DNA of 64,000 bases from Pseudomonas koreensis (GCF_024169245.1 NZ_JALJWP010000001.1:558001-622000), one strand, 5' to 3'. Shown: positions 33,422 to 44,086, numbered from the stretch's first letter. The notes: generated by a model from the sequence alone, not told the origin. Numbers and translations are program-made.

Positions 33422-34876
33422 TTAGACTTCGTTAAGCTGTACGTTGAGCAGCTTTGCGATTGCTTCTCCATACGCCGGATCGGCTTGGTAGAAATGCTGC
33501 AACTGGCGATCAACCACGTCGCTCGAAACACCCGCCATTGCACCGGCAATGTTGCTGACCAGCAGTGCTCTCTGCTCGTCGCTCATCAAGCGGAACAAGG
33601 CACCGGCGTGGCTGTAGTAGTCGGTGTCTTCGCGGTGATCGTAGCGATCTGCGGCACCGCTCAAGGCCAACGCTGGCTCGGCGTAATGTGGCGCTTGTTT
33701 CGGCGACTCGATGTAGCTGTTCGGCTCGTAGTTCGGCGCTGCGCCGCCATTGCTGCCGAACGCCATGGAGCCGTCACGCTGATAAGTGTTCACCGGACTG
33801 CGTGGAGCATTCACCGGCAATTGCTGGTGGTTGGTGCCAACGCGGTAGCGGTGCGCGTCAGCGTAGGCGAATACGCGGCCTTGCAGCATGCGGTCCGGAG
33901 ACAGACCCACGCCGGGCACCATGTTGCTCGGGCCGAATGCAGCCTGTTCAACTTCGGCAAAGTAGTTCAGCGGGTTGCGGTTCAACTCCAGCTCACCGAC
34001 TTCGATCAGCGGAAACTCTTTCTGTGACCAGGTTTTGGTCACGTCGAACGGATTCTCGTAATGAGCCGCCGCCTGAGCTTCAGTCATGATCTGAATGCAC
34101 ACGCGCCATTTCGGGAAATCACCGCGCTCGATGGCCTCGAACAGGTCACGCTGGGCGTAATCGGGGTCGGTACCAGCCAAACGGGCGGCCTCGGCTGGCG
34201 CAAGGTTTTTGATGCCTTGCTGGGTCTTGTAATGCCACTTGACCCAATGACGCTCGCCTTTGGCGTTGATCAGGCTGTAAGTGTGGCTACCGAAGCCGTG
34301 CATGTGACGGTAGCCGTCCGGAATGCCGCGATCAGAAAACAGAATGGTGACCTGGTGCAGCGCTTCGGGCGAATGCGACCAGAAATCCCACATCATCTGC
34401 GCACTTTTCAGGTTGCTTTGCGGCAGACGCTTCTGAGTGTGAATGAAGTCAGGAAACTTCAGCGGATCGCGGATGAAGAACACTGGCGTGTTGTTGCCAA
34501 CGATGTCCCAGTTGCCTTCCTCGGTGTAGAACTTCAAGGCGAAACCGCGCGGATCGCGCTCGGTGTCGGCCGAACCACGCTCGCCACCTACGGTGGAAAA
34601 GCGCAGGAAGGTTGGCGTTTGTTTACCTACCGATTCGAACAGTTTTGCGCTGGTATATTCGGTGATGTCACGGGTGACGGTGAACGTACCGTAGGCGCCT
34701 GAGCCTTTGGCGTGGACACGGCGTTCAGGAATGTTTTCACGGTTGAAGTGCGCGAGCTTTTCGAGCAGATGGAAATCGTCGAGCAGCAGCGGACCGCGTG
34801 GGCCGGCGGAGCGGGAATTCTGGTTGTCAGCGACTGGCGCGCCACTGGCGGTTGTAAGCGTCTTGGTCTGGCTCAT
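33422..34876 (-). CDS. katA: Catalase KatA (monofunctional heme catalase)
   Basis: A 484-residue small-subunit heme catalase. The distal His lies in [15 protein letters not shown] (about residue 55). The distal Asn lies in the segment [20 protein letters not shown], and the proximal heme-ligating Tyr in [19 protein letters not shown]. Length and motifs fit the NADPH-binding clade 3 type of P. aeruginosa KatA. It dismutates H2O2 in the cytoplasm. Adjacency to a ferritin couples peroxide removal with iron storage. Upstream, ATAG-N7-CTAA at 34982-34996 is a partial OxyR-like pair, too weak to call alone. Confidence 0.96.
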   Translation of the reverse strand: MSQTKTLTTASGAPVADNQNSRSAGPRGPLLLDDFHLLEKLAHFNRENIPERRVHAKGSGAYGTFTVTRDITEYTSAKLFESVGKQTPTFLRFSTVGGERGSADTERDPRGFALKFYTEEGNWDIVGNNTPVFFIRDPLKFPDFIHTQKRLPQSNLKSAQMMWDFWSHSPEALHQVTILFSDRGIPDGYRHMHGFGSHTYSLINAKGERHWVKWHYKTQQGIKNLAPAEAARLAGTDPDYAQRDLFEAIERGDFPKWRVCIQIMTEAQAAAHYENPFDVTKTWSQKEFPLIEVGELELNRNPLNYFAEVEQAAFGPSNMVPGVGLSPDRMLQGRVFAYADAHRYRVGTNHQQLPVNAPRSPVNTYQRDGSMAFGSNGGAAPNYEPNSYIESPKQAPHYAEPALALSGAADRYDHREDTDYYSHAGALFRLMSDEQRALLVSNIAGAMAGVSSDVVDRQLQHFYQADPAYGEAIAKLLNVQLNEV

Positions 34877-35071
34877 GCGGTCTTCTTCCTCTGTCAGTCT
34901 TTGAACTGCCGGCTAATGGGCTTGGCGAGAAGTATTGATCATCGACGTTATCGCCACAAATTCATTAACTTGCAGGCATCGATAGATATTTACTAATTAT
35001 GTTTTCCCGGCACATAGTGGCAGTTCGACCCTGTTAGAAACTTGTACGGACGGCGCATTTCTTACGGGCAC

Positions 35072-35096
35072 AAAAAACCGGGCACTAGGCCCGGTT
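35072..35096 (-). terminator. Terminator of the alpha operon after rplQ
   Basis: The stem ACCGGGC / GCCCGGT is followed in the minus direction by TTTTTG. It begins about 20 bases past the rplQ stop. Confidence 0.88.
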
Positions 35097-35116
35097 CTTT
35101 GTTTCAGACTGACGTC

Positions 35117-35503
35117 TTACTCGGCGGATACAGCTTCGCCAGCAGTAGCACGATCAACCAACTCGACGTACGCCATAGGCGCGTTGTCGCCAGCGCGGAA
35201 ACCGCACTTGAGGATGCGCAGGTAGCCACCCTCACGGGTAGCGTAACGCTTGCCCAGGTCGTTGAAGAGCTTACCAACGATAGCTTTCGAACGAGTACGG
35301 TCGAAAGCCAGACGGCGGTTAGCCAGGCTGTCTGTCTTGGCCAGAGTGATCAACGGCTCGGCAACGCGGCGCAGTTCTTTGGCTTTTGGCAGAGTAGTTT
35401 TGATCAGCTCGTGCTCGAACAGCGACACCGCCATGTTTTGGAACATGGCCTTGCGGTGCGAGCTGGTGCGGCTCAGGTGACGACCACTTTTACGATGACG
35501 CAT
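35117..35503 (-). CDS. rplQ: 50S ribosomal protein L17
   Basis: 128 residues with the L17 hallmark [20 protein letters not shown] at the N-terminus and [19 protein letters not shown] further on. L17 lies near the exit tunnel of the large subunit. It is the last gene of the alpha operon rpsM-rpsK-rpsD-rpoA-rplQ, 42 bases after rpoA, and is followed by a hairpin terminator. Confidence 0.98.
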
Positions 35504-35545
35504 GGTTCATTCCTTACCAAACACTACGTTCGGTGATTACGACGA

Positions 35546-36547
35546 TCAGGCAGTCGCCTTGTCGTCCTTCTTAAGACTTGCAGGCGGCCAGTTGTCGAGG
35601 CGCATGCCGAGGGACAGACCGCGGGAGGCCAGAACGTCCTTGATTTCAGTCAAGGATTTCTTGCCCAGGTTCGGAGTCTTCAACAGCTCTACTTCGGTAC
35701 GCTGAATCAGGTCGCCGATGTAGTAGATGTTTTCCGCCTTAAGGCAGTTAGCCGAACGTACAGTCAGTTCCAGATCGTCAACCGGGCGAAGCAGGATCGG
35801 ATCGATCTCGTCTTCCTGCTCGACAACCAGCGGCTCACTTTCACCTTTGAGGTCGACGAACGCAGCCAGCTGCTGTTGCAGGATGGTTGCAGCGCGACGG
35901 ATAGCCTCTTCAGGATCCAGAGTACCGTTGGTTTCCAGATCAATAACCAGCTTGTCCAGGTTGGTACGCTGCTCGACACGGGCGTTTTCCACCACGTAAG
36001 CGATACGGCGAACCGGGCTGAACGAAGAATCGAGCTGCAAGCGACCGATGCTGCGGCTTTCGTCTTCATCGCTCTGACGCGAGTCGGCTGGTTCATAACC
36101 ACGACCACGAGCTACGGTGAGCTTCATGTTCAGGGCGCCGTTAGACGCCAGGTTAGCGATTACGTGATCGGGATTAACGATCTCGACATCATGATCCAGC
36201 TGAATATCGGCAGCGGTAACCACCCCCGAACCCTTCTTCGACAAGGTCAGCGTAACTTCGTCACGACCGTGCAGCTTGATGGCCAGACCTTTAAGGTTCA
36301 ACAGGATTTCAATTACGTCTTCCTGTACACCTTCGATGGCGCTGTACTCGTGGAGCACACCGTCAATCTCGGCCTCGACTACTGCGCAGCCGGGCATTGA
36401 GGACAACAGGATGCGGCGCAGCGCGTTGCCCAGGGTGTGGCCAAAACCACGCTCGAGAGGCTCGAGAGTGATCTTGGCGCGGGTTGGACTGACAACCTGC
36501 ACATCAATGTGGCGGGGTGTCAGGAACTCATTTACCGAAATCTGCAT
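35546..36547 (-). CDS. rpoA: RNA polymerase alpha subunit
   Basis: 333 residues. The N-terminal assembly domain (about 1-230) includes [24 protein letters not shown] flexible linker follows, then the C-terminal domain (about 250-320; [43 protein letters not shown]) that binds UP elements and activators. It initiates assembly of core RNA polymerase with RpoB and RpoC, encoded later in the window. It sits between rpsD and rplQ as in other gamma-proteobacteria. Confidence 0.99.
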   Translation of the reverse strand: MQISVNEFLTPRHIDVQVVSPTRAKITLEPLERGFGHTLGNALRRILLSSMPGCAVVEAEIDGVLHEYSAIEGVQEDVIEILLNLKGLAIKLHGRDEVTLTLSKKGSGVVTAADIQLDHDVEIVNPDHVIANLASNGALNMKLTVARGRGYEPADSRQSDEDESRSIGRLQLDSSFSPVRRIAYVVENARVEQRTNLDKLVIDLETNGTLDPEEAIRRAATILQQQLAAFVDLKGESEPLVVEQEDEIDPILLRPVDDLELTVRSANCLKAENIYYIGDLIQRTEVELLKTPNLGKKSLTEIKDVLASRGLSLGMRLDNWPPASLKKDDKATA

Positions 36548-36569
36548 GGATGCACCTATTTTCTAGCCC

Positions 36570-37190
36570 TTACTTGGAGTAGAGCTCGACAATCAGGCTT
36601 TCGTTGATGTCGGCGGACAGATCACTGCGAGCAGGAACGTTCTTGAAAACGCCCGACTTCTTCTCAGTGTCTACTTCTACCCATTCTACGCGGCCACGTT
36701 GGGCACACAGATCGAGAGCTTGGACAATGCGAAGTTGGTTTTTTGCTTTCTCGCGAACTGCAACCACGTCACCAGCACGAACCTGATACGACGGGACGTT
36801 TACGGTCTGACCGTTGACGCTGATCGACTTGTGCGATACCAGCTGACGGGATTCGGCACGAGTCGAACCAAAGCCCATACGGTATACAACGTTGTCCAGA
36901 CGGCATTCGAGAAGTTGCAGCAGGTTTTCACCGGTTGCACCTTTCTTGCCAGCAGCTTCTTTGTAGTAGCCGCTGAACTGACGCTCGAGAACGCCGTAGA
37001 TACGACGGACCTTCTGCTTTTCACGCAGTTGGGTGCCGTAGTCGGACTGGCGGCCGCGGCGTTGGCCGTGGATACCAGGTGCTGCTTCAATGTTGCACTT
37101 CGATTCGATCGCGCGCACGCCGCTCTTCAGGAAGAGATCGGTGCCTTCGCGACGAGCGAGTTTGCATTTTGGACCAATGTAACGAGCCAT
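36570..37190 (-). CDS. rpsD: 30S ribosomal protein S4
   Basis: 206 residues. The S4 N-terminus is [20 protein letters not shown], and the S4 RNA-binding domain is [20 protein letters not shown] with [15 protein letters not shown]. It is a primary 16S rRNA-binding assembly protein and in E. coli represses its own (alpha) operon by binding the rpsM leader. It lies between rpsK and rpoA. Confidence 0.98.
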   Translation of the reverse strand: MARYIGPKCKLARREGTDLFLKSGVRAIESKCNIEAAPGIHGQRRGRQSDYGTQLREKQKVRRIYGVLERQFSGYYKEAAGKKGATGENLLQLLECRLDNVVYRMGFGSTRAESRQLVSHKSISVNGQTVNVPSYQVRAGDVVAVREKAKNQLRIVQALDLCAQRGRVEWVEVDTEKKSGVFKNVPARSDLSADINESLIVELYSK

Positions 37191-37208
37191 TCTTTACAAT
37201 CTCCTGGA

Positions 37209-37598
37209 TTACACGCGGCGCTTCTTCGGCGGACGGCACCCGTTGTGCGGGATTGGCGTCACGTCGGTGATGCTGGCGATCTTGTAGCCACAGCCGTTCA
37301 AAGCGCGGACTGCGGATTCACGACCTGGACCTGGACCCTTGACGTTGACGTCGAGGTTTTTCAGGCCGTATTCCAGCGCAGCTTGACCAGCACGTTCAGC
37401 AGCTACTTGAGCAGCGAACGGGGTGGACTTGCGGGAACCGCGGAAACCCGAACCACCGGAGGTAGCCCAGGAAAGAGCGTTACCTTGACGGTCGGTAATG
37501 GTCACGATGGTGTTGTTAAAAGATGCATGGATGTGGGCGATGCCATCAACCACTGTCTTTTTAACTTTTTTACGAGGACGAGCAGCAGGTTTTGCCAT
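37209..37598 (-). CDS. rpsK: 30S ribosomal protein S11
   Basis: 129 residues with a basic N-terminal arm ([13 protein letters not shown]), then the S11 core [18 protein letters not shown] and [20 protein letters not shown], ending in the basic CRPPKKRRV tail. S11 forms part of the mRNA exit platform of the small subunit. It is the second gene of the alpha operon. Confidence 0.98.
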   Translation of the reverse strand: MAKPAARPRKKVKKTVVDGIAHIHASFNNTIVTITDRQGNALSWATSGGSGFRGSRKSTPFAAQVAAERAGQAALEYGLKNLDVNVKGPGPGRESAVRALNGCGYKIASITDVTPIPHNGCRPPKKRRV

Positions 37599-37628
37599 GA
37601 TTAAATTCCTGTCGATTCGCTGGGGCGA

Positions 37629-37985
37629 TTACTTGCGGATCGGCTTACGCGGACCTTTACGGGTACGCGCGTTGGTCTTGGTACGCTGACCGCGTACTGG
37701 CAGACCACGACGATGACGCAGACCGCGATAGCAACCGAGGTCCATCAAGCGCTTGATTTTCATGTTGATTTCGCGACGCAGGTCACCTTCAGTGGTGAAC
37801 TTCGCCACTTCGCCACGCAGCTGTTCAATTTGCTCGTCGCTCAGATCTTTGATCTTTGCTGCTGGGTTTACCCCAGTCACTGCACAGATCTTCTGTGCAG
37901 TAGTGCGACCAACACCATAGATGTAGGTCAGCGAGATAACAGTATGCTTGTTATCTGGAATGTTAACGCCTGCAATACGGGCCAT
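37629..37985 (-). CDS. rpsM: 30S ribosomal protein S13
   Basis: 118 residues: [24 protein letters not shown], then a helix-turn-helix region and the C-terminal [20 protein letters not shown] tail that reaches the P-site tRNA. First gene of the alpha operon, with a well-matched promoter at 38045-38073. The ~50-base leader has a possible 5-bp stem at 38015-38040, but I cannot confirm an S4-binding pseudoknot. Confidence 0.98.
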   Translation of the reverse strand: MARIAGVNIPDNKHTVISLTYIYGVGRTTAQKICAVTGVNPAAKIKDLSDEQIEQLRGEVAKFTTEGDLRREINMKIKRLMDLGCYRGLRHRRGLPVRGQRTKTNARTRKGPRKPIRK

Positions 37986-38044
37986 TCAGTGGGACTCCAA
38001 TTGACAGCTACCTACGCCCCGGAAGCCAAGAAATAGGGCGCGAG

Positions 38045-38073
38045 ATAATATCGCTGTAATAACAAATAATCAA
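38045..38073 (-). promoter_or_regulatory. Sigma-70 promoter of the alpha operon (rpsM)
   Basis: Read on the minus strand: -35 TTGATT (38073-38068), a 17-base spacer, -10 TATTAT (38050-38045). Start of transcription is expected near 38038, about 53 bases before rpsM. The -35 box begins at the base immediately after the stem of the preceding terminator. Confidence 0.75.
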
Positions 38074-38097
38074 CCCGGTAGCGCACTAGCTACCGGG
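38074..38097 (-). terminator. Terminator of the spc operon after rpmJ
   Basis: A perfect 9-bp stem, CCCGGTAGC / GCTACCGGG, with loop GCACTA. It is followed in the minus direction by the T-rich TTGATTATTTGTTATT, which also carries the alpha-operon -35 box. It lies 19 bases past the rpmJ stop. Confidence 0.7.
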
Positions 38098-38115
38098 CTT
38101 GAAGCACAATCACAC

Positions 38116-38232
38116 TCAGCCTTGGCGCTGTTTGTGACGCGGTTCCGCGCTGCAAATTACTCGAACAACACCTTCGCGGCGAATAATCTTGCAGTTACGG
38201 CACAGCTTTTTCACCGATGCACGAACTTTCAT
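38116..38232 (-). CDS. rpmJ: 50S ribosomal protein L36
   Basis: A 38-residue protein starting [19 protein letters not shown], with the zinc-ribbon ligands C11-N-C14, C27 and H33 ([14 protein letters not shown]). Because it keeps the Cys/His ligands, it is the zinc-binding (C+) form. Last gene of the spc operon, 27 bases after secY; a terminator follows. Confidence 0.96.
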
Positions 38233-38259
38233 CACCAACTCCTCGAACCTTATGGGTAC

Positions 38260-39588
38260 TCAGCGCAACATGCCGCTGCCGTAACCCTTCAGGTTGGCTT
38301 TCTTCATCAGGGATTCGTACTGGTGCGAAACGAGGTGCGATTGTACTTGGGACATGAAGTCCATCACAACCACGACCACGATCAGCAACGAGGTCCCGCC
38401 AAGGTAGAACGGAACGTTTGCTGCAACCACCAGGAACTGGGGCAACAGGCACACGGCCGTCATGTAAAGAGCACCGAACATGGTCAAGCGGGTCAGAACG
38501 CCATCGATATAGCGCGCAGACTGCTCACCTGGACGGATGCCCGGAATAAAGGCACCGGACTTCTTCAGGTTTTCCGCTACGTCTTTCGGATTGAACATCA
38601 ACGCCGTATAGAAGAAGCAGAAGAAAATAATCCCTGCACTAAACAGCAGAATATTCAACGGCTGACCAGGAGCGATCGACTGCGAGATGTCCTGCAACCA
38701 GCCCATACCTTCAGACTGACCGAACCAGGCACCCAACGAAGCCGGGAACAGCAAAATGCTGCTCGCGAAAATAGCCGGAATAACACCGGCCATGTTCACC
38801 TTCAGCGGCAAGTGGCTTGTCTGCGCAGCAAAAACCTTGCGGCCCTGCTGACGCTTGGCGTAGTGAACAGCGATACGACGCTGGCCACGCTCAATGAACA
38901 CCACGAAACCGATAATCGCTACTGCCAGCAAACCGATGGCAACCAGGGCGAAGATGTTGATATCACCCTGACGCGCAGACTCGAAAGACTGCCCGATTGC
39001 TCTCGGAAGACCGGCGACGATACCCGAAAAGATCAACATCGAGATACCGTTGCCTACACCACGCTCAGTAATCTGCTCACCCAGCCACATCATGAACATC
39101 GCACCAGCCACAAAAGTGGTTACCGCGACGAAATGGAAGCCAAAGTCACCAGTGAACGCAACGCCCTGCCCCGCCAGGCCAATGGACATGCCAATAGCCT
39201 GAACGAGAGCGAGGACGACGGTGCCGTAGCGGGTGTACTGGCTGATCTTGCGACGGCCAGCTTCACCTTCCTTCTTCAACTGCTCCAGCTGCGGGCTGAC
39301 GGCGGTCATCAGTTGCATGATGATCGATGCCGAAATGTACGGCATGATCCCCAGTGCAAAGATGCTCATCCGTTCCAGCGCGCCGCCGGAGAACATGTTG
39401 AACAAGCTAAGAATGGTCCCCTCATTCTGTCGAAACAGGTCTGCGAGTCGGTCCGGGTTGATACCTGGAACCGGGATGTGTGCGCCTATTCGGTAGACGA
39501 TAATCGCCAGGAACAGAAAACGCAGACGAGCCCAGAGTTCAGACATACCGCCTTTGCCGAGCGCAGAGAGAGCACCTTGCTTAGCCAT
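38260..39588 (-). CDS. secY: Preprotein translocase channel subunit SecY
   Basis: 442 residues and ten membrane helices. Hallmarks are [26 protein letters not shown] at the first helix, the [22 protein letters not shown] plug/helix region, and [15 protein letters not shown] in a cytoplasmic loop. It forms the SecYEG channel. Its ATG directly abuts the rplO stop, so synthesis is coupled to that of ribosomal proteins in the spc operon. Confidence 0.98.
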   Translation of the reverse strand: MAKQGALSALGKGGMSELWARLRFLFLAIIVYRIGAHIPVPGINPDRLADLFRQNEGTILSLFNMFSGGALERMSIFALGIMPYISASIIMQLMTAVSPQLEQLKKEGEAGRRKISQYTRYGTVVLALVQAIGMSIGLAGQGVAFTGDFGFHFVAVTTFVAGAMFMMWLGEQITERGVGNGISMLIFSGIVAGLPRAIGQSFESARQGDINIFALVAIGLLAVAIIGFVVFIERGQRRIAVHYAKRQQGRKVFAAQTSHLPLKVNMAGVIPAIFASSILLFPASLGAWFGQSEGMGWLQDISQSIAPGQPLNILLFSAGIIFFCFFYTALMFNPKDVAENLKKSGAFIPGIRPGEQSARYIDGVLTRLTMFGALYMTAVCLLPQFLVVAANVPFYLGGTSLLIVVVVVMDFMSQVQSHLVSHQYESLMKKANLKGYGSGMLR

Positions 39589-40026
39589 TTATTCCTCGAA
39601 CTTGCCGCCAGCTGCTTCGATAGCCGCACGCGCACCTTTGGTGGCGCCGATTCCCTTGCCGATAGTGACAGCGCGAGTCACTTCACCGGACAGCATGATT
39701 TTCACACGCTGTACGTTGACGTTGATCACGTTGGCATCTTTCAGGGACTGCACGGTGACGATGTCGCCTTCCACTTTAGCCAGCTCGGACAGACGCACTT
39801 CTGCGCGATCCATAGCCTTCAGGGAAACGAAACCGAACTTCGGCAGGCGACGATGCAGCGGCTGTTGACCGCCTTCAAAGCCTGGAGCAATGGTGCCACC
39901 GGAGCGGGAGGTCTGACCTTTGTGACCACGGCCACCAGTCTTGCCCAAACCACTACCGATACCACGGCCCGGACGATGCTTTTCGCGACGGGAACCCGGC
40001 GCTGGACTCAGATCATTGAGTTTCAT
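39589..40026 (-). CDS. rplO: 50S ribosomal protein L15
   Basis: 145 residues. The N-terminal glycine/arginine-rich extension is [20 protein letters not shown] - [14 protein letters not shown], which penetrates 23S rRNA, and the C-terminal globular domain ends [12 protein letters not shown]. Third from last in the spc operon: rpmD stops 3 bases before it, and secY starts at the base after its stop. Confidence 0.98.
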   Translation of the reverse strand: MKLNDLSPAPGSRREKHRPGRGIGSGLGKTGGRGHKGQTSRSGGTIAPGFEGGQQPLHRRLPKFGFVSLKAMDRAEVRLSELAKVEGDIVTVQSLKDANVINVNVQRVKIMLSGEVTRAVTIGKGIGATKGARAAIEAAGGKFEE

Positions 40027-40029
40027 CGA

Positions 40030-40206
40030 TTAACCCTCGACACGCAGCATGTAGTAAGCCTTGTTGATCATCCCGCGATTCTCGGGAGTATCCTGGACTT
40101 CTACAGTGTGACCGATGCGACGCAGACCCAGACCCTTAACGCACAGTTTGTGGTTAGGGATGCGGCCGGTCATGCTTTTGATCAGCGTAACTTTAACGGT
40201 AGCCAT
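40030..40206 (-). CDS. rpmD: 50S ribosomal protein L30
   Basis: A 58-residue protein read directly from the minus strand: [20 protein letters not shown] at the start, the L30 core [20 protein letters not shown], ending YYMLRVEG. The ATG lies 2 bases beyond the rpsE stop and the TAA 3 bases before rplO, the standard spc order. It stabilises the 5S rRNA region of the large subunit. Confidence 0.97.
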
Positions 40207-40208
40207 GA

Positions 40209-40709
40209 TCAGAAGATCTCCTTGACGTTCAAGCCACGCTTGGCAGCGATGGACTCAGGAGACTGCATAGCCTTCAGACCCTTGAAAGTGGCGTGAACCA
40301 CGTTTACCGGGTTAGTCGAGCCGTAGCACTTGGCCAGAACGTTCTGAACGCCAGCAACTTCGAGGACAGCACGCATAGCGCCGCCAGCGATGATACCGGT
40401 ACCTTCAGAAGCAGGCTGCATGTACACCTTCGAAGCGCCGTGAGCGGACTTCATTGCGTACTGCAGAGTGGTGCCATTCAGGTCAACTTGAATCATGTTG
40501 CGGCGAGCAGCTTCCATTGCCTTCTGGATCGCAGCAGGCACTTCACGCGACTTGCCACGGCCGAAGCCAACACGCCCTTTACCATCACCAACCACGGTCA
40601 ACGCGGTGAAAGTGAAGATACGGCCGCCTTTAACGGTTTTGGCTACGCGGTTAACTTGAACCAGCTTCTCGATGTAGCCTTCGTCGCGCTTTTGGTCGTT
40701 ATTTGACAT
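40209..40709 (-). CDS. rpsE: 30S ribosomal protein S5
   Basis: 166 residues. The double-stranded-RNA-binding-like N-domain has [20 protein letters not shown] and [20 protein letters not shown], followed by the C-domain [20 protein letters not shown]5 helps decoding accuracy and mRNA unwinding. Its start follows the rplR stop by 3 bases. Confidence 0.98.
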
Positions 40710-40712
40710 AAC

Positions 40713-41063
40713 TTAGAACTCCAGCCCAGCTTCACGAGCAGCATCAGCCAGCGCTTTAACGCGGCCGTGGTACTTGAAGCCAGAGCGGTCGAAAGCCACT
40801 TGCGATACGCCAGCGGCCTTAGCACGCGTAGCGACCAGCTGGCCAACCTTTGTGGCCGCGTCGATGTTGCCAGTGGCACCATCACGCAGTTCTTTATCCA
40901 AAGTCGAGGCACTTGCCAGGACTTTGTTGCCGTCGGCCGAGATGACCTGGGCGTAGATGTGCTGCGACGAGCGGAACACGCAGAGACGCACGACTTCGAG
41001 TTCGTGCATTTTCAGGCGTGCTTTGCGAGCGCGACGCAGTCGAGTAACTTTTTTGTCGGTCAT
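40713..41063 (-). CDS. rplR: 50S ribosomal protein L18
   Basis: 116 residues: basic N-terminus [20 protein letters not shown], then [19 protein letters not shown] and the C-terminal [21 protein letters not shown]18 binds 5S rRNA with L5 and mediates its attachment to 23S rRNA. Spc operon, between rplF and rpsE. Confidence 0.98.
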   Translation of the reverse strand: MTDKKVTRLRRARKARLKMHELEVVRLCVFRSSQHIYAQVISADGNKVLASASTLDKELRDGATGNIDAATKVGQLVATRAKAAGVSQVAFDRSGFKYHGRVKALADAAREAGLEF

Positions 41064-41073
41064 TTGCTATGCC

Positions 41074-41607
41074 CTACTTCTTCTTGGCTTCTTTACGACG
41101 GACGACTTCGTCCGCGTAGCGCACACCTTTGCCTTTGTACGGCTCTGGTGGACGGAAGTCGCGGATCTCGGCGGCCACTTGACCTACCAGCTGCTTGTCG
41201 ATGCCCTTGATCAGGATATCGGTCTGGCTAGGAGTCTCAGCGGTGATGCCTTCCGGCAGTTCGTAATCCACTGGGTGCGAGAAGCCAAGAGCCAGGTTCA
41301 GAACCTGACCTTTTGCTTGCGCCTTGTAACCAACACCGACCAGCTGGAGCTTGCGCTCGAAGCCTTGGCTTACGCCCTGGACCATGTTGTTTACCAACGC
41401 ACGCGTGGTACCGGCCATTGCGCGAGTTTGTTGATCGCCATTGCGAGCAGCGAAACGCAGCTCACCAGCTTCTTCAACGATCTCAACGGACGAATGGATG
41501 TTCAGTTCAAGAGTACCCTTGGCACCCTTCACCGAAAGCTGTTGGCCTGCGAATTTGACTTCGACACCGGCTGGCAGCTTAACGGGGTTCTTAGCGACGC
41601 GAGACAT
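41074..41607 (-). CDS. rplF: 50S ribosomal protein L6
   Basis: 177 residues with two similar L6 domains: [20 protein letters not shown] at the start, [20 protein letters not shown] in the middle, and the C-terminal signature [20 protein letters not shown]. It binds near the sarcin-ricin loop and factor-binding centre. Spc operon, between rpsH and rplR. Confidence 0.98.
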   Translation of the reverse strand: MSRVAKNPVKLPAGVEVKFAGQQLSVKGAKGTLELNIHSSVEIVEEAGELRFAARNGDQQTRAMAGTTRALVNNMVQGVSQGFERKLQLVGVGYKAQAKGQVLNLALGFSHPVDYELPEGITAETPSQTDILIKGIDKQLVGQVAAEIRDFRPPEPYKGKGVRYADEVVRRKEAKKK

Positions 41608-41619
41608 GCTTATCCCCCC

Positions 41620-42012
41620 TTAGAACACAGTGCAAAGAACTTCGCCGCCGACACCGGCAGCGCGCGCAGCACGATCCGTCATCACACCTTTGTTGGTGGA
41701 GACGATAGACACGCCAAGACCGCCACGAACTTTCGGCAGATCTTCAACGGACTTGTACTGACGCAGGCCTGGACGACTAACGCGCTTCACTTCTTCGATA
41801 ACCGGACGGCCTTCGAAGTACTTCAGCGAGATGGACAGCGACGGCTTGGCGTCGGTGGTGATCTGAAAATCCGCGATGTAACCTTCGTCCTTCAGGACTT
41901 TTGCTACAGCAGCCTTCAACGTGGAAGACGGCATGCTTACGACAGACTTTTCAGCCATCTGGGCATTACGGATTCGAGTTAGCATGTCCGCTAACGGGTC
42001 CTGCATACTCAT
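41620..42012 (-). CDS. rpsH: 30S ribosomal protein S8
   Basis: 130 residues: [20 protein letters not shown], then [20 protein letters not shown] and the C-terminal signature [20 protein letters not shown]8 is a primary 16S rRNA binder and in E. coli is the feedback repressor of the spc operon. It is separated from rpsN by an unusually long 208-base spacer that contains a perfect hairpin. Confidence 0.98.
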   Translation of the reverse strand: MSMQDPLADMLTRIRNAQMAEKSVVSMPSSTLKAAVAKVLKDEGYIADFQITTDAKPSLSISLKYFEGRPVIEEVKRVSRPGLRQYKSVEDLPKVRGGLGVSIVSTNKGVMTDRAARAAGVGGEVLCTVF

Positions 42013-42130
42013 GGGCTAGACGCTCCTAATACAGAAAAATTAGCCTTGCGGCTACTACTTGTCGCCGAGAACTTCCGGGCAGAAAAACACGGGCTCAGGC
42101 GAGCCGGTCATTCTAGACACACCCCAGAAA

Positions 42131-42160
42131 TGAATCAAGCCCCAAAAGGGGCTTGATTCA
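42131..42160 (-). other. Perfect 13-bp hairpin between rpsN and rpsH
   Basis: TGAATCAAGCCCC / GGGGCTTGATTCA around an AAAA tetraloop. In the minus direction it is followed by TTTCTGGGG, a very short T-run. It sits inside the 208-base rpsN-rpsH spacer, which otherwise shows no gene. It could be a partial terminator, an mRNA-processing site or a regulatory hairpin. Confidence 0.75.
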
Positions 42161-42220
42161 GATTCAAGGCCACCGATGGTCAGGTTCTTGCGAACCCGAA
42201 CATCGAGACTTTGACAACTG

Positions 42221-42526
42221 TTACCAGCTGGCTTTAACCAGACCTGGAACGTCACCACGCATTGCAGCTTGACGCAGCATGTTACGGCCGAGGCCGAACT
42301 TGCGGTACACGCCGTGCGGACGACCAGTCAGGCGGCAACGGTTACGCATGCGCGAAGCGCTTGCGTCACGTGGTTGCTTCTGCAGAGCTACTGTAGCTTC
42401 CCAACGTGCTTCTGGACTTGCGTTCAGGTCGACGATGATAGCTTTCAGCGCTGCACGCTTGGTGGCGTACTTGGCAACGGTGAGCTGACGCTTCAGCTCA
42501 CGGTTTTTCATGCTCTTCTTGGCCAT
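42221..42526 (-). CDS. rpsN: 30S ribosomal protein S14 (zinc-free form)
   Basis: 101 residues: [20 protein letters not shown], then [20 protein letters not shown] and the C-terminal [20 protein letters not shown]. The length and the absence of paired CxxC motifs mark the long, zinc-independent type of S14. ATG 42526 is 13 bases beyond the rplE stop; an upstream in-frame start would lie inside rplE. Confidence 0.97.
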   Translation of the reverse strand: MAKKSMKNRELKRQLTVAKYATKRAALKAIIVDLNASPEARWEATVALQKQPRDASASRMRNRCRLTGRPHGVYRKFGLGRNMLRQAAMRGDVPGLVKASW

Positions 42527-42539
42527 TTTCCTACTCCAA

Positions 42540-43079
42540 TCAGTTGCGGAACGGGAATTTGAAAGCACGCAGCAGAGCGCGGCCTTCATCATCGTTCTTG
42601 GCAGTGGTGGTCAGGGTAATGTCCAGACCGCGGAGAGCATCGATCTTGTCGTAGTCGATTTCCGGGAAGATGATCTGCTCTTTCACGCCCATGCTGTAGT
42701 TACCACGACCATCGAAGGACTTGGCATTCAGGCCGCGGAAGTCGCGAACCCGAGGCAGGGAGATCGACAGCAGACGATCCAGGAATTCGTACATACGCTC
42801 ACGGCGCAGGGTCACTTTGACGCCGATCGGCCATCCTTCGCGGACTTTGAAGCCAGCGATGGATTTACGAGCGTAGGTCACAACGACTTTCTGGCCGGTG
42901 ATCTTTTCCAGGTCAGCAACAGCGTGCTCGATGACTTTTTTGTCGCCGATCGCTTCGCCCAGACCCATGTTCAGGGTGATTTTGGTAACGCGCGGAACTT
43001 CCATCACGTTCGAAAGCTTAAGTTCTTCCTTAAGTTTCGGAGCGATTTCCTTCCGGTAAATCTCTTTTAGTCGTGCCAT
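42540..43079 (-). CDS. rplE: 50S ribosomal protein L5
   Basis: 179 residues: [20 protein letters not shown], then the L5 core [40 protein letters not shown] and the C-terminal [20 protein letters not shown]. It binds 5S rRNA and contacts the P-site tRNA. In E. coli the S8 repressor binds near the rplE start; I did not identify that site here. Confidence 0.98.
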   Translation of the reverse strand: MARLKEIYRKEIAPKLKEELKLSNVMEVPRVTKITLNMGLGEAIGDKKVIEHAVADLEKITGQKVVVTYARKSIAGFKVREGWPIGVKVTLRRERMYEFLDRLLSISLPRVRDFRGLNAKSFDGRGNYSMGVKEQIIFPEIDYDKIDALRGLDITLTTTAKNDDEGRALLRAFKFPFRN

Positions 43080-43099
43080 GGTCTTCTACCTAGCAGTGT

Positions 43100-43414
43100 T
43101 CAAGCATCAACCGCTTTTTGGGTCGACTTGAAGACACGAATTTTCTTACCGTCTTCTACTTTGAAACCAACGCGGTCAGCCTTGTTGGTTTCGCCGTTGA
43201 AGATGGCGACGTTGGAAGCGTGCAGTGGCGCTTCTTTCTCGACGATACCGCCCTGTACGCCCGACATCGGGTTAGGCTTGGTATGACGCTTGACCAGGTT
43301 CAGACCACCGACAACCAGACGGTTGTCAGCAAGAACCTTCAGCACCTTACCGCGCTTACCTTTGTCTTTGCCGGCGATCACGATGATCTCGTCGTCACGA
43401 CGAATCTTTTGCAT
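43100..43414 (-). CDS. rplX: 50S ribosomal protein L24
   Basis: 104 residues: the KOW motif lies in [20 protein letters not shown] (about 5-24), then [21 protein letters not shown]24 starts assembly of the large subunit and lies by the exit tunnel. Spc operon, between rplN and rplE. Confidence 0.98.
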   Translation of the reverse strand: MQKIRRDDEIIVIAGKDKGKRGKVLKVLADNRLVVGGLNLVKRHTKPNPMSGVQGGIVEKEAPLHASNVAIFNGETNKADRVGFKVEDGKKIRVFKSTQKAVDA

Positions 43415-43425
43415 GTCGGATCTCC

Positions 43426-43794
43426 TTACAGCACTTCTGGGGCGAGCGAGACGATCTTCATGAACTTCTCAGTACGAAGTTCACGGGTCACTGGCCCAAA
43501 GATACGGGTGCCGATCGGCTCTTGCTTGTTGTTCAGAAGAACAGCAGCGTTGCCATCAAAGCGGATAATGGAGCCATCAGCACGACGTACGCCGTGACGA
43601 GTGCGGACTACAACAGCAGTCATCACTTGGCCTTTTTTCACCTTACCGCGAGGAATTGCTTCCTTCACGGTAACTTTGATGATGTCACCGATACCAGCGT
43701 AACGACGATGGGAGCCACCCAGCACCTTGATGCACATAACACGGCGAGCGCCGCTGTTATCGGCCACATCGAGCATGGATTGAGTCTGAATCAT
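43426..43794 (-). CDS. rplN: 50S ribosomal protein L14
   Basis: 122 residues: [20 protein letters not shown], then [20 protein letters not shown] and the C-terminal [20 protein letters not shown]14 forms intersubunit bridges with 16S rRNA. First gene of the spc group as defined in E. coli; here it follows rpsQ by 23 bases with no promoter I could recognise, so readthrough from the S10 operon is likely. Confidence 0.98.
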   Translation of the reverse strand: MIQTQSMLDVADNSGARRVMCIKVLGGSHRRYAGIGDIIKVTVKEAIPRGKVKKGQVMTAVVVRTRHGVRRADGSIIRFDGNAAVLLNNKQEPIGTRIFGPVTRELRTEKFMKIVSLAPEVL

Positions 43795-43817
43795 ATAATT
43801 TCTCCGACCCCTAGCCC

Positions 43818-44084
43818 TTAGACTTCCACAGCGCGTTCGAGAACATCAACCAGCGCCCAAGACTTGGTCTTGGCCATCGGACGAGTTTCACGAATAGTGA
43901 CTTTGTCGCCGATGTGGCACTGATTGGTTTCGTCGTGCGCGTGCAGCTTAGTCGAACGCTTAACGTATTTACCGTAGATCGGGTGCTTTACGCGACGCTC
44001 GATCAGAACGGTGATGGTTTTGTCCATCTTGTCGCTGACAACACGGCCAGTCAGCGTACGGACAGTTTTTTCGGCTTCAGCCAT
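43818..44084 (-). CDS. rpsQ: 30S ribosomal protein S17
   Basis: 88 residues with the S17 OB fold: [40 protein letters not shown] and [23 protein letters not shown] 44084 (MAEAEKTV) is preferred over an ATG two codons upstream, since it begins 2 bases beyond the rpmC stop. Last gene of the S10 operon. Confidence 0.97.
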   Translation of the reverse strand: MAEAEKTVRTLTGRVVSDKMDKTITVLIERRVKHPIYGKYVKRSTKLHAHDETNQCHIGDKVTIRETRPMAKTKSWALVDVLERAVEV

Positions 44085-44086
44085 GA

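Noticed and set aside
34982..34996. OxyR site upstream of katA
   Set aside because: Only two of four ATAG/CTAT quarter-sites are visible and one is imperfect, so it is mentioned under katA but not annotated.
38122..40296. 724-codon plus-strand open frame opposite secY/rplO/rpmD
   Set aside because: Antisense shadow of the spc operon with no start signal. The small genes rpmJ and rpmD are real and lie on the minus strand.
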